This document shows positions 1-10,172 of a DNA stretch of 64,000 bases, in pieces. Each line of letters starts with the position of its first letter. Positions within the stretch are counted from its first letter, which is position 1. The notes under the pieces were generated by a model. It was not told the DNA's origin. It did no database searches and was given only the letters and a program-made list of their open reading frames with translations. The DNA lies in NCBI GenBank assembly GCA_965112965.1, contig CBCOTE010000007.1, forward strand, positions 1 through 64,000. Reading direction: 5' to 3'. The stretch is from CBCOTE01 sp965112965 (GTDB taxonomy: Bacteria; Desulfobacterota; Desulfovibrionia; Desulfovibrionales; Desulfovibrionaceae). Made by a program: the position numbers and the translations under genes.

Positions 1-721
1 GCTGTTTTTTTTAAAGCAAGACAAATATGCCGTCACTGCGGAAGCGGATTAAAATACGTTCAGAGATTATGTTAGGAATAAAACGGATCTATATTGAGCG
101 TATCTTGATGCAGTCCAGTGCACAGGACCAAAAAATACTGAGTGTATCGAGGATCTATACTACAGCTTGTTATTTTTTTTGACGGACAGCAGGTCATAAA
201 AGTAGCTATAATGAAGGGTTGTCTAACTCAAAAGAGACATATTCTATATTAAAAAAATCTAGTAAAAAAGTGTACTTGTTATTCTTGTATTTTTTAACCA
301 GTGGTAGGCCATTACATTTTTTTTAGATTTTCATATAGTCCATTTTAGCCTGTATAGATTAAATCAATCAAAAGGACAGATTCGATAGAGGAAAAAACGC
401 TATCAGCCTGCAATTAGCTTAGAAATTGAACGCTATTGCGGATTTTTCTAGTCCCATTGAAAATGTTAAATAATAAGAAGTTCTGACTACTAAAGAAAAG
501 CCGGTAGCCCGGACCAAACAGGGCGACAAGGCAAACAAAAATAAGACTAACATTGGAAGAGGGGAGCAGGCGTGGCCGAAAAGATATTCCAAGGGCGCTA
601 CTCAGTGGGATACTGATTGTATATTGTTGTACGGAGAACCAAATAACCATTTATATATAAAAAATATAAATGACAAGAGCTAGTTACTTTGCGAATATTA
701 ATTATAGTATAGCTACCGCGG
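1..721. other. AT-rich gap, no supported gene
   Basis: I see no gene I can support here. The longest open frame (minus strand, 414-650) is hydrophobic, lacks a ribosome binding site and matches no family I know. Poly-A and poly-T runs are common. The stretch lies downstream of the tolC-like gene and may hold decayed sequence. Confidence 0.5.
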
Positions 722-2482
722 TTACTGCGTCAAGAGCGACATATTGCGTTCGCCCATGGCTATATAGAGTTTGGCGATGGCGCTTTTATAATCGACCATG
801 GCCTGTATTAGATTAAAATTGGCCAGTGATAGACGAGATTGGGCGTCAAGCATCTGGGTAATCGTGCCAACCTGAGCTTGATAGCGAGCCACGGACATAC
901 GGTAACCTTCCCGCGCTGAATCCACACCAGCCTTGTTAACTTTGATACGCTTAGTCGCTTCTTTTATGTCGAGTAAACCAATCTTAATTTCTAAGCCCAC
1001 CTGCTGATGCAACTTCTGCTCGTCGACTTCGAGCTGTCTGATAATGTTCTTGGCCTGCTGCCAGTTGTAAAATGTAGTGCCCCAGTCAAAAACTAACCAG
1101 CTGGCACCCACCTGAGCCTGCCAAACATCGAATGGACCATTGGTATGGCGGGAGTTGCCCTGTAAGTTTTTATTGTGGCTATTCTGTTGCCACTGCCAGC
1201 TAGTCGATATCTGTGGAAAGAGCTCGCTGCGAGCCATGTCAGCATCTTTTTTAGCGATCTCCACACTTTTGTGGGCAATAGCTATATCAGGCCGTTTTTT
1301 ATAGGCCCTATCTAAACATTCTTCAATTTCCATAGAAAAAGGATTATATTCCAATTTGCCTATATAGTTTATATTGGCATTGATGGGTAGATTGAGCAAA
1401 ATGTTGAGGTTCGCCTTGGATGTAGCCACGACGTTGTGCGCCTGTAGGAGTTTGTTTTCAGCACTGGCCTTATCGGTTTCAGCCTGGAGCACATCAAAGC
1501 GGGGTTTCATACCCACCTCGTAGAAGGCGCGGGTGACTTTGAGTTGGGAATCCAAACGGGCAATGGCGGAGCTGATACTACGCACGTTTTCTCGGCCAGC
1601 TAGTAAATTCAGGAAAGCCTGCTGTACCGCTAAGATCAAAGAGAGCTCAGTGTTATCTACGTTGTAGTCGGCCTGCTTAGAGAGAAGACGGCCTTTAAAG
1701 AAGTTGTTGAGATCTTTAAAACCAGCGAAAATGGTTTCATGTACCTTAAAATAGAGTTGATACTGTGTTGAAGCTTGGCTGAGCTGGTTGCTCTGGTTTG
1801 GATTATGGGAGGAGAGCTGGGTATAATTATAGCCTGTGGTTACTGATGGTAAAAATGGGCCATAGGTAGCCCTACAGAATGACTCGGCTGCGGCCTGCTT
1901 GGCACGTGCGCTGGCCACCTGTGGGTTGTCCTTGAGGGCTTTGGCTACACACTTGATAATGTCGTAGGCCTCTTGATCTTTGTCTTCATCCTCCACTGGG
2001 GGAGAGCTTTCGATGGCTATATCTTTAGATTTGATGTTGTCAATGGGATTATATTTTGAGTTAAAATCAGTGGTTTCTGTTGTAGCGTCTATAGACAGGT
2101 TAAAAAGATCGGGTTTGAGGTCATTCAAGGTAATTTTTGGTAAGATAAATGGATTATATATTATAGATTTTTTTTTCGCTATATTTTTGGTTTTAAAATT
2201 ATCTACGGCGGGCTCGCTAGTACTATGGGACCTGGTCGACGTTTGTCCGGCTGAAGCTATAAGACCAAAAGAGACGTCGGTGGGCACTAATGCATTCGGA
2301 TGAAAGCGCATCTGGTTATACATATGTTTGTGCTCTAGAGCTATTTTAAGCGCTTTTTCACTATCCTTAGCCCAGGTAGTAGTCTGAAGTGTGGTTAAGA
2401 TCATGATTAACGCGAAGGTCATAGTAATGGAAATATGGCGGACAGCACAGACCGTCTGCTGCCAACAAGAATATGGTGGCAT
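722..2482 (-). CDS. TolC-family outer membrane efflux protein with N-terminal extension
   Basis: This encodes a 586-residue outer membrane channel of the TolC/OEP family, the exit duct of type I secretion and RND-type efflux systems. Residues about 21-38 (MTFALIMILTTLQTTTWA) form a signal peptide. The start at 2482 is kept because AAGGA lies 7 nt upstream of that ATG. The OEP repeats begin near residue 172 (DIIKCVAKALKDNPQVASA) and run to the end, with typical landmarks such as FLPSVTTGYNY, the long helical hairpins and VARYQAQVGTITQMLDAQ. Residues about 40-170 are an extra, Ser/Thr/Asp-rich segment that ordinary TolC proteins lack. No inner-membrane pump or adaptor gene is in the window, so the partner system is unknown. 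The family call is firm; the substrate is not known. Confidence 0.93.
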   Translation of the reverse strand: MPPYSCWQQTVCAVRHISITMTFALIMILTTLQTTTWAKDSEKALKIALEHKHMYNQMRFHPNALVPTDVSFGLIASAGQTSTRSHSTSEPAVDNFKTKNIAKKKSIIYNPFILPKITLNDLKPDLFNLSIDATTETTDFNSKYNPIDNIKSKDIAIESSPPVEDEDKDQEAYDIIKCVAKALKDNPQVASARAKQAAAESFCRATYGPFLPSVTTGYNYTQLSSHNPNQSNQLSQASTQYQLYFKVHETIFAGFKDLNNFFKGRLLSKQADYNVDNTELSLILAVQQAFLNLLAGRENVRSISSAIARLDSQLKVTRAFYEVGMKPRFDVLQAETDKASAENKLLQAHNVVATSKANLNILLNLPINANINYIGKLEYNPFSMEIEECLDRAYKKRPDIAIAHKSVEIAKKDADMARSELFPQISTSWQWQQNSHNKNLQGNSRHTNGPFDVWQAQVGASWLVFDWGTTFYNWQQAKNIIRQLEVDEQKLHQQVGLEIKIGLLDIKEATKRIKVNKAGVDSAREGYRMSVARYQAQVGTITQMLDAQSRLSLANFNLIQAMVDYKSAIAKLYIAMGERNMSLLTQ

Positions 2483-2525
2483 ATATTTTTCCTTAATGTA
2501 AAGACCGTATGGTCAGACACATAGT

Positions 2526-2547
2526 CTATAGTCTATATATACTATAG
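2526..2547. repeat. inverted repeat upstream of the tolC-like gene
   Basis: CTATAGT and ACTATAG form a perfect 7-bp inverted repeat around an 8-nt AT spacer, about 45 nt upstream of the tolC-like start codon. It could be an operator or part of the promoter, but the composition is AT-rich and chance is possible. Confidence 0.3.
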
Positions 2548-4466
2548 CCTAGAGAATATTTCTAGTGGATATTGCTCATGTCCATAGAGGTAGCGGTCTG
2601 TTATTCTAAAAGAATACTATTTGTATCTAGCCAGTAACCTTGAACAACGGAACATGCCCAGATAAGATAGATAATATAAAATACCTTTCCCTTGGCCGTG
2701 CTAGCTGCATCTCGCCGTCTATAAATATTTAATTTTTCAGCGCATATCAAGTGCTCAATCAAAAACAGGCAATACGTGGCTGTCTAAGTTTTTTTTCTCA
2801 TACTAAAAATTTAATCGGTTTTAAAATAGAGGGGCGACTAAAGTCTCTTTTGCTCCCTTCGCTAGACAGCGATTTCGAAGAACAACAGTACGGCACTAAG
2901 TCAAAGAATGATAACCGCGCTGGACTATTGCTTATTCAAGCAGGCATTAGATTTGTTTTATTAGGGTAAATCTGATGTAGTGATTGCTCGCCGACTTGCA
3001 GCAGAAGTATAGTGAGGTCAGCAATTAGAATGTCCTGCCCAGGACCTAAAATCAAGAAGTACTTCAAATATCATCTGACTAGCCAAAAAAAATAGAGTGT
3101 GCGGATAATCAGTACTGATCATGACCGACATCATAAATTGTAATCTATTTATCCGGCCAAATGAAACTGAATTTATTTGATATTGATCAACTATAGCCCA
3201 AGTGGCCATATTCAAAATAAGGCAATGAGCTGCGTTAAATTTAAGCCTAAATTAAAATAGGCAGATATCATATTCTATAAATATCGGCGCGGGGAAGATG
3301 TTTTACAAAACCGTAAGAAGGATCTATTAAATATTGCCCGGAGTTGACATCTTTACGACGTCATAGATGCTCACGTTCCGGACGGCCAAATTGACGACTG
3401 CGGATCATATCTAACCACAGCCGGCCAGAGCTAAATAATTTAAAGGAACATCAGACAATGAAATTTGTCGAATAATTTGAAGGTCAGACAATTATGACAG
3501 TAATCACTCGACCATTGAACTTATCATTATTGAAAACATCAATCTACGCGGTAAGGATAAGAAACTATGACATCAGGTCACTGAAAATATGCTGAATATG
3601 ATACTCAAAAAATCTATTGTGACTTGGCTATCCCTATATATCAGAGACGTCCGAATCACTTTTAATTCCCCAACCCATGACACGAAGGTCGTTCACTCAG
3701 ACCCGAGATTACTCTCCCCCGGTTATCTACACAAAGAGTCTACACGGTCGATCAGTCGAGCTATAGCAACTACTAATAACCTGCCAAAAGACTTCCGCTG
3801 CGGTCCATCGTCAAAAACTATAATTTGCAACCGCTACATATGCACATTCTACATGGACGAACCTTAAGCGTTCGCCCACTATTAGTTAGATGTCGTAAAA
3901 ATTAACCTTTTCGTCAATCAACAGTTAATTGCCGAAACTTACTAAAAGGTGCCACAGCCTTAGGTCACTGCTACGTCAAGATTTATAAAATTGTATCATC
4001 CAGCTATTTCTATAAAGGCCTGAGCGATCTACACTGGGTCATAAGTGATTGGTAGCAACTGCATTTAGGTGTTCTGGGATACTAATGTTCCTTTTTTTTT
4101 GCAGACGAAGGCGATACTGTGGACGTTTTTAGCTGGCTTGTTAATTTTATCCCTTCTGATAGAAGCTAATAAAGACCTATATTAAAATTCTGTACTTTCT
4201 ATCCGAAAACATTATTGTCATCAGTGATAATTATAAATGCAACGCTATTGCATAGTCTATTATAATTCAAGCCTCCTCAGGGAGATCAACATCATTAATA
4301 GTTTAGGCATTATACTATTTTAGCGAGTATATAAAGAGTATTTCCTAGTCTAAATTTCAGGCATGCGTATCAGCATAGCCATATACCAAGTCTTATAAAA
4401 AAAATAACAACAAACTGTTCTCTCCATGCCAACATGTACGAAATCAAACGATCGTACCCTATTAAT
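2548..4466. other. long gap, possible gene remnants
   Basis: No intact gene is supported. Around 3490-3620 on the plus strand a broken frame still reads like protein (for example STIELIIIENINLRGKDKK), and an open frame at 3589-3867 continues nearby without a recognisable domain or ribosome binding site. I read this as eroded coding sequence of unknown origin. Confidence 0.4.
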
Positions 4467-4490
4467 ATGTAACTTACTAGTAAGTTACAT
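4467..4490. repeat. 24-bp perfect palindrome
   Basis: Two 12-nt halves, ATGTAACTTACT and AGTAAGTTACAT, are exact reverse complements with no spacer. The palindrome overlaps the 3' end and tandem stop codons of a short minus-strand reading frame (4477-4575). There is no T-tract, so it is not a standard intrinsic terminator. A dimeric regulator site or RNA hairpin are possible readings. Confidence 0.6.
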
Positions 4491-4575
4491 CAACTTCTAC
4501 ATCTTTCTCAGCCGCATCGTCTGGCTTATCGCTAACGTCATATTTATCTGTTACCAACATTTCGAGAATTTTCAT
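4477..4575 (-). CDS. possible 32-residue acidic small protein
   Basis: A 33-codon minus-strand frame starts with ATG at 4575 and ends in tandem TAG TAA inside a 24-bp palindrome. The product begins MKILEMLVTDKYDV and ends with an acidic Asp/Glu/Val-rich tail (AAEKDVEVDVTY). Composition and codon choice look protein-like, but I see no Shine-Dalgarno sequence and recognise no family. It could be a genuine small protein or the surviving end of a decayed gene. Confidence 0.35.
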   Translation of the reverse strand: MKILEMLVTDKYDVSDKPDDAAEKDVEVDVTY

Positions 4576-4924
4576 TAATATTTTTGATCATAGCATACAG
4601 CTACAAATTTAACTCCATTGGTTTATTGGAGTATTTTCCTTAGATAATTTAAAAAAATTCTTAGATATTCTTTTTTGACCATATAAAACGCCAATTTTAC
4701 CATATTAAATGGCTACGCTAACAGTTACAATTCGATATACGTTTAAAATTATCCCGATATTTTGATATATTGCATGATAATTTAAACAATACCGTAATTT
4801 ATTACGCTTCGCCATTCGTTCTTGCTATATTTTAGTCATAGCTATAGCTTTTCATTTTGTCGTTACTCTAGAACATGGATCATGAGACTGCTCGTCTTTA
4901 CCGATATAAGCAAATCGTACCGTA

Positions 4925-5650
4925 TCAGGCGCGGCGGGCAAGGAGCAATAAAGAGATGCCCGGCGGATGCGATAGACAGCAGACCGTATGCCGTTCCAAG
5001 GTAAATAGAGCCAGCAGGAGGTGATTGAGTAAAGGAGAGGGAAAAATATCATCCGAACTATAGATGCCTAGAGCGTTTTTTATCAGGCGCATAGCTGCGA
5101 CTGCTGGAAAGAGTAGAGAATTATAATAGGTAAGACAGCAAATACGCAACCCTGCAGCGCGAGTTATAGTGGCCAGCTTACCTTTATAGTAGCGGCGCTT
5201 ATGATGATGAAGTTCATCATGATGGCTCCAGAGGAAGGGATACGCCGGAACCGTAGCCAGGAGATAGCCATCTGTGGTGAGCATATGGCTAAGAGCCGCG
5301 AGGCAATCTGTGTCCTGATCCATGTGCTCTAGGCTGTCGAATGCAGTGACTAGATTGAAGACGCCTGGTTCGAATGGTAGGTTATGGGGTAGAAATCCAG
5401 GACGAATATCGAAAGGGCCTTTAGCCTGGGCGTCATCCCGTGCCTGGTCATCGGGTTCGAAGGCACAAACTTTACCGAAGCGTCCGAGCATTGGCAGATT
5501 GCCACCTGTGCCGCAGCCAGCATCAAGAATGTTGGCGTTGGGCGGTAAGGATAGACGACTGATAACCGCTGCCAAAATACGGCGTCGGCCAACAAACCAC
5601 CAGTGGCGGTCCTCGATGGTCGATATGCGATCATAAATTTCACGTTCCAT
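4925..5650 (-). CDS. class I SAM-dependent methyltransferase
   Basis: This encodes a 241-residue methyltransferase with a Rossmann fold. Motif I is ILDAGCGTGG at residues 41-50, followed by the acidic strand-2 end (FEPDDQA) and FDSLEHM near 104-110, which is typical of the Methyltransf_11 family. An N-terminal HWWFVGRR segment and a hydrophobic C-terminus ending SLLLLARRA match a subgroup common in polysaccharide and lipid clusters. The frame is open further upstream to 5758, but homology begins at MEREIYDRI, so the ATG at 5650 is preferred. The substrate is unknown. The gene stands alone in a gene-poor stretch. The family call is secure, the role is inference. Confidence 0.85.
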   Translation of the reverse strand: MEREIYDRISTIEDRHWWFVGRRRILAAVISRLSLPPNANILDAGCGTGGNLPMLGRFGKVCAFEPDDQARDDAQAKGPFDIRPGFLPHNLPFEPGVFNLVTAFDSLEHMDQDTDCLAALSHMLTTDGYLLATVPAYPFLWSHHDELHHHKRRYYKGKLATITRAAGLRICCLTYYNSLLFPAVAAMRLIKNALGIYSSDDIFPSPLLNHLLLALFTLERHTVCCLSHPPGISLLLLARRA

Positions 5651-6268
5651 GGGTCGCTCTGGTGATGGACAGTTACAATACCAAAAAAAGAGCGTTATAA
5701 AGCAAAAATAGTCCTGAACAGATGTATTGTCAAGCCACAGTGGTAGTAGCATTAACAATAGCTTAATTAAGTAATTTTAATGATTTGTTTAGTATTCAGT
5801 CTTATTTTTTAAAGCAGTATGCTGCAATATTAACTAAAATTGCTTTAAACAATTACTATATAATAAGACTATTGTATTACACACCGCTTCAATTTTAAGT
5901 CTTAACGTATAATCTTGAGATAAGCCTTATTTCATCTAGCTAAAAAAATTAAAACAAACATGTTAACTTTTCGTTGATCGACTCTAATTTTGCGATATCG
6001 CCATAATGGTGGCTAGCGTAGTGAGACCTATATCGCTAAAGATTATTTTTTTAATGTACTCCCTCAACAGCTGATAAGAAATACTTTTTTTAATGTTGAG
6101 GTCACAATTCTTAATTATATACTAAGGAAACTATAAAAATAGGTTGTATTATCTAAGAAGGCAAAGTGTGGAAAAAAAAGAAAAGTACGTGGTACGTTGT
6201 AAGGATATTTAATCGGCCTATGGGGGAAGAGGAGACTTAAATAATTTGATACGATTGATAAAGATATT
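5651..6268. other. AT-rich gap upstream of the methyltransferase
   Basis: I see no gene here. The stretch should hold the methyltransferase promoter, but I cannot pick out a convincing pair of -35/-10 boxes. Confidence 0.4.
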
Positions 6269-6909
6269 TCAGCCGTCTCGATTGAGCTTCGGATTATCCA
6301 AAACGATGTCTGTGAGACGGAGAAACTCTTCGTATTGGGCTAAAATATAGTCCAGGGTGAAGAAATGACTATTAGAATTAATCTGGACAATGGTATCGTC
6401 AAGGTAACCGAACTGACTGCGTCAGCGTGGGTGTGGTACTAGGCTTCAAGAGCTACAGTCATATTTTTATTATTTAAATATTTGTATGAAGCAGCCAATT
6501 GAGTTTTATATCTAATAGACTGGAGGCCACGCATTCAAGTTGCCGAGTTGAATCAATAGTTGGTTCATGAAAAGCATGTCCTTGAGGTCGAATACGGCCT
6601 CAAAAATAAGTTCTCCTTGTTTGCATACAGGCACCAGATGTAGTGTGGAATGCGAAACTTTTGAGACTAAAACTGCATAAAATTAAGATTATCAACATTT
6701 ATACATGGTGAAGTTATCAATGTGCAACTGCTGACTAATAATTGAGGCAAGTTGATCTTCCAATGAATATGTTGTTGGAGATGTGATTAAGATGTATATT
6801 CTTCTTGGCCAATATAGAAAGACGTAATTCATATGTTCGTAGGTGATCACGCCGACATCAATAAAACGCTGGCTGTTTTTAGACGGAAAGCGGAGACCAT
6901 TTTTTTGAG
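6269..6909 (-). pseudogene. decayed protein-coding gene, family unknown
   Basis: Three separate stretches on the minus strand still read as protein. Reading down from 6909 they contain FIDVGVITYEHMNYVFLYWP, then GELIFEAVFDLKDMLFMNQ (about 6512-6674), then AQYEEFLRLTDIVLDNPKL, ending in TGA at 6269-6271. They are separated by several stops and apparent frame changes. The remnant may extend upstream to about 7248, where another minus-strand frame is open. I do not recognise the family. The interruptions are too many for sequencing error, so I call it a pseudogene. Confidence 0.5.
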
Positions 6910-7591
6910 AATTTATGGCATGTGATATTTCTTGCTAATGTCCAGCAAGCCCCCATGCTCGCAATTCTTATTCTCTACAGACTTCCTTGTAAAACCAAAA
7001 TGAATAATCATTATATATTAGTTTTCCATAGCCGGAACATAGAATGCTAGAAAGGTGTTGCTGACTTCGGCTTCGGTCCTAGCATAGCTGCCGGGATAGT
7101 TATGATAGAGATAGTGCCTGAATTTTATGGAGCAGAAGGGGGAGACGATAAAGAAATATTTTGAGAGTAGGTTTGAATTCTTGTAGGCAAATTTTACACT
7201 AGGGATGTGGATGAGAATAGAAATTAAAATTATTTCAGTAAAGACCAATAAACGGATAAAACTGGAGATCTGTATAGGAAGCGGCAGGTTTGCAACTACC
7301 TAAGATATCTTGCATACTAGCTGAATATATAACGCTATCTTCATTCCTTATTCTTTAATTGGCTTCAGAGTTACATACAAGAGGCTCAGTTTATTCATTA
7401 TCTCCGCCGCATGCCTGTGCACGAATATATGCATTACGAATTTGTGTTGCCCAAAAAGTTTCTATCCGTTGCTGAACGGCGCTATATTTGCATCGGAGCA
7501 GGTTATAGTACAGGACATTATACAGATCGCCATCATACTTCAACCGAACAAAAAAATTTCACCATAATAGTGAGTACAACATCATCGCTTT
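6910..7591. other. gap, possible 5' part of the decayed gene
   Basis: A minus-strand open frame at 7018-7248 (ending YVPAMEN) may be the upstream part of the neighbouring pseudogene. A plus-strand open frame at 7411-7593 has no recognisable domain. Neither is supported as an active gene. Confidence 0.3.
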
Positions 7592-7774
7592 GAACAACGC
7601 CAACCCGTGGCTACGACTTACCTGGACAAAACGCAATATAAACTACATCGTTCCAGCCAATGAGCACGCCATGCGGTCAGCCTAAACTACAGCCATAGTA
7701 AGGCGCTATTAGTTGACTTCACAACCCCGTTCAACCTGAACGGGCCATATATTCATAAATATTTAAAAACTTGA
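7592..7774 (+). pseudogene. short coding remnant with an internal stop
   Basis: One plus-strand frame reads like protein across an internal TGA (for example VATTYLDKTQYKLHR before it, and KALLVDFTTPFNLNGPYI after it), ending in TGA at 7772-7774. No start signal or family is recognisable. It is probably the tail of a lost gene. Confidence 0.35.
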
Positions 7775-8815
7775 GCTATATGAATCTGCCCCTGATCAGG
7801 GTAGAAGATCTTGCTGTGATATGATATATTCAGTCTTTCTAGTCTTAAGAAATTATGTAGCTTTATTCAGTGTTTTTTTTAGAGGAGTGCTGGGTCTATA
7901 GCGTCTAGAGGGAATGTACTTTGTCATCCGTATGTCCTAGGTAAACGGAATTAAAATGATAGTTCTGAGTATTATAGGTCAAAAAAATTAATGCATTAAC
8001 GGGCCGTAAGAAGGCGGATTCCCCATAGTTTTTTTTATAGTCAACGCAACGATATACGTACTGGTCGCAATATGGAGGGTAATTCAAGCAATTATCGCGA
8101 CATGATTTAAAAGGGTTGTATTTGGAATACGTCTCGTTCAAATATACCTTCTAGTTGGTTTAGATCTGAACATGACAATCCTGGATGCATCCTTTCGGAT
8201 CCTGTAGGATACTGCAGGTGAATTAGTGAGCTATGGCATAGCAATCATTTAAAATAAATGCTGTTTTTTAACCAGGCCTTAGCCCGCACGAAGTCATTTT
8301 TGCTCTTAAAATAGAGTGAGCGCAAAGTATTTTGATTGATCACCACATCATGGTGCCTTAATATTCAGCTGAGACGAAAGACTTATTGCTACTTATATGC
8401 AGATGGGATCTTCAGCTCGTCACAGCGCCTTAGATAATATAATAGGTAATATAAGAGGATAAGCTTTAGCAGTGTCAAGTTTTTTATAGCAAGATGATGG
8501 CATGGATTTAATCAATTCAATAGAAGTGATCATTCTCCTCATGACATGCGTAAGGCCGGCCGGCCGGATGAATAAAACACTGCTGGCCTCTGAATGCAGC
8601 CAAAAGTGACAAACTAACAAGTTCTTCCGTATATGCGTTCAATATATAATGATTTGTGGTTAGTGCTGTACTACACGGAATCACACTCGCTAAGGATGTT
8701 ATTACAGCTAGGCTGAGCTAGGGCTATTATCGCGCCGGCCGCCTAAGCCCCCCGATTTTTTTCCTGAAGTTCTCTTTAAAGTTAAAGATAGCATATATCC
8801 GAGTAAAATTAAATT
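7775..8815. other. gene-free gap downstream of the GT4 gene
   Basis: Two minus-strand open frames (7905-8141 and 8420-8620) have no ribosome binding sites and no recognisable domains. Poly-T/poly-A runs are frequent. I see nothing that can be supported as a gene. Confidence 0.4.
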
Positions 8816-10030
8816 TCAGACAAAAGTTAGCCGCTTCAGTAGTCGCAAGTAAAGTGCTAGATGTTCGGCCGCTAATACCGTGGCGTTGAAACTATGCTCA
8901 GCCTTACGTCGAGCCGCAGCGCCTATTTTTGTCCGTAAGGCCGGGGTCTTGACTAGAATATATAAGACGTAAGCCAATGGGAGCCACTGACCCGGGGGCA
9001 CGAGCAGGGCGTGAGCGGTCTCATTTTCTAGACAGTTGCCTACGTCCCGACAACCAGGGGCGGTAGTGGTGACCACAGGTAGGCCCGAGGCTAGGGCCTC
9101 CTGAAGACTGACAGGCAACCCCTCTCGATAGGAGGGCAATACCGCAATATCTGAGAGCCACCAGATACGGGGCATATCCTCCTGCCAGCCAGTCAAGATG
9201 ATATTATTTAAACGGGAGATATTTGCTAAATCCTGATGAATTAATGAATGGGGATTGCCAGGATCAATATCTCCCACTAAAAGTATACGCATGTTGCGGC
9301 AAATATTGGCTAAGGCACGGGCGGACAGAAGCAATTCACGAATACCTTTGTTGTAGAGCAAGCGACCGGCCATGGTCACTACTACGTGTTCTGGAGTCAG
9401 ACCTAGGGTAGCGCGGGCGGAATAACGTGCTTCAACGTTTAGCAGACTGGGACGGAAGCGAGCCAGATCTACCCCGCTGCCACGGATTGTGACCACTAGA
9501 GAGCCGCCGGTAAGATGCCAGAATCGGAATGTGGAGCGGTCGTCGTCATTCTGGAAAATTATAGCTTGGCAACGATTCGAACTGATTAGATAGAGACTAG
9601 AAACTACGAAGCGTTGTATAAATCCTTTGAGACCACGGCTAATGAAAGCTGCGCCTAGGCCGGTGACTGAGTTAACCACCGGCACATTGCGAGGCCGGGC
9701 CAGTCGGGTTAACAGATTAGGTTGGTGGGTGAAACTATGTATGAGGTCTGGTCGAAGCTCGGCAAATATGGCTTTAAGAGTAGTTATGGAAGTTCGGGCA
9801 GCCCAAGGCGACCAGTAATTGCCGCGGATGAAAGGGTAGTGTCGAACTTCGACCCCGAGGCGGGCCAGCGCTGTGGTATCTGGACCCTGTGGGACCACAG
9901 CTATAACTCGGGCTCCGGCAGTAGTCAGGGCCTGGATGAGCTCACGTCTGAATATAGCTAAATTCCGGTCCTGGTGTGAAACAAGTGCAATGGTACACGA
10001 GGTCGGACCGACAGGGAATGGAGAGGGCAT
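8816..10030 (-). CDS. family 4 glycosyltransferase
   Basis: This encodes a 404-residue retaining glycosyltransferase of the GT4 (GT-B fold) family, which transfers a sugar from a nucleotide donor during polysaccharide, LPS O-antigen or glycolipid assembly at the cytoplasmic face of the membrane. The N-terminal half carries DLIHSFTHQPN and NSVTGLGAAFI, typical of the WbpH/PglA-like branch. The C-terminal donor-binding half has MAGRLLYNKGIRELL and the E-x7-E motif in YREGLPVSLQEALASGLPV. The length is normal. There is no clear ribosome binding site at the ATG. No other pathway gene is adjacent, so donor and acceptor are unknown. Confidence 0.88.
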   Translation of the reverse strand: MPSPFPVGPTSCTIALVSHQDRNLAIFRRELIQALTTAGARVIAVVPQGPDTTALARLGVEVRHYPFIRGNYWSPWAARTSITTLKAIFAELRPDLIHSFTHQPNLLTRLARPRNVPVVNSVTGLGAAFISRGLKGFIQRFVVSSLYLISSNRCQAIIFQNDDDRSTFRFWHLTGGSLVVTIRGSGVDLARFRPSLLNVEARYSARATLGLTPEHVVVTMAGRLLYNKGIRELLLSARALANICRNMRILLVGDIDPGNPHSLIHQDLANISRLNNIILTGWQEDMPRIWWLSDIAVLPSYREGLPVSLQEALASGLPVVTTTAPGCRDVGNCLENETAHALLVPPGQWLPLAYVLYILVKTPALRTKIGAAARRKAEHSFNATVLAAEHLALYLRLLKRLTFV

Positions 10031-10067
10031 GAACAGTGGCGGTTCGATAATTCTATTAACTGCTGTA

Positions 10068-10085
10068 CCGGATAATGCTATCCGG
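10068..10085. repeat. hairpin upstream of the GT4 gene
   Basis: CCGGATA and TATCCGG form a 7-bp perfect inverted repeat with a 4-nt loop, 38 nt upstream of the GT4 start and downstream of the DUF523 gene. There is no T-tract on either strand, so it may be an operator or leader structure rather than a terminator. Confidence 0.3.
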
Positions 10086-10172
10086 ACAAATAAGGCTTGC
10101 GTTGCTTATGCACATGATATGAACAGTAAATGGACGACGTAGCACTTAAACTGAAGGTCTATTATCCGTCAA

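Noticed and set aside
4822..5004. Plus-strand open frame overlapping the 3' end of the methyltransferase
   Set aside because: It lacks a ribosome binding site and overlaps a well-supported gene on the other strand.
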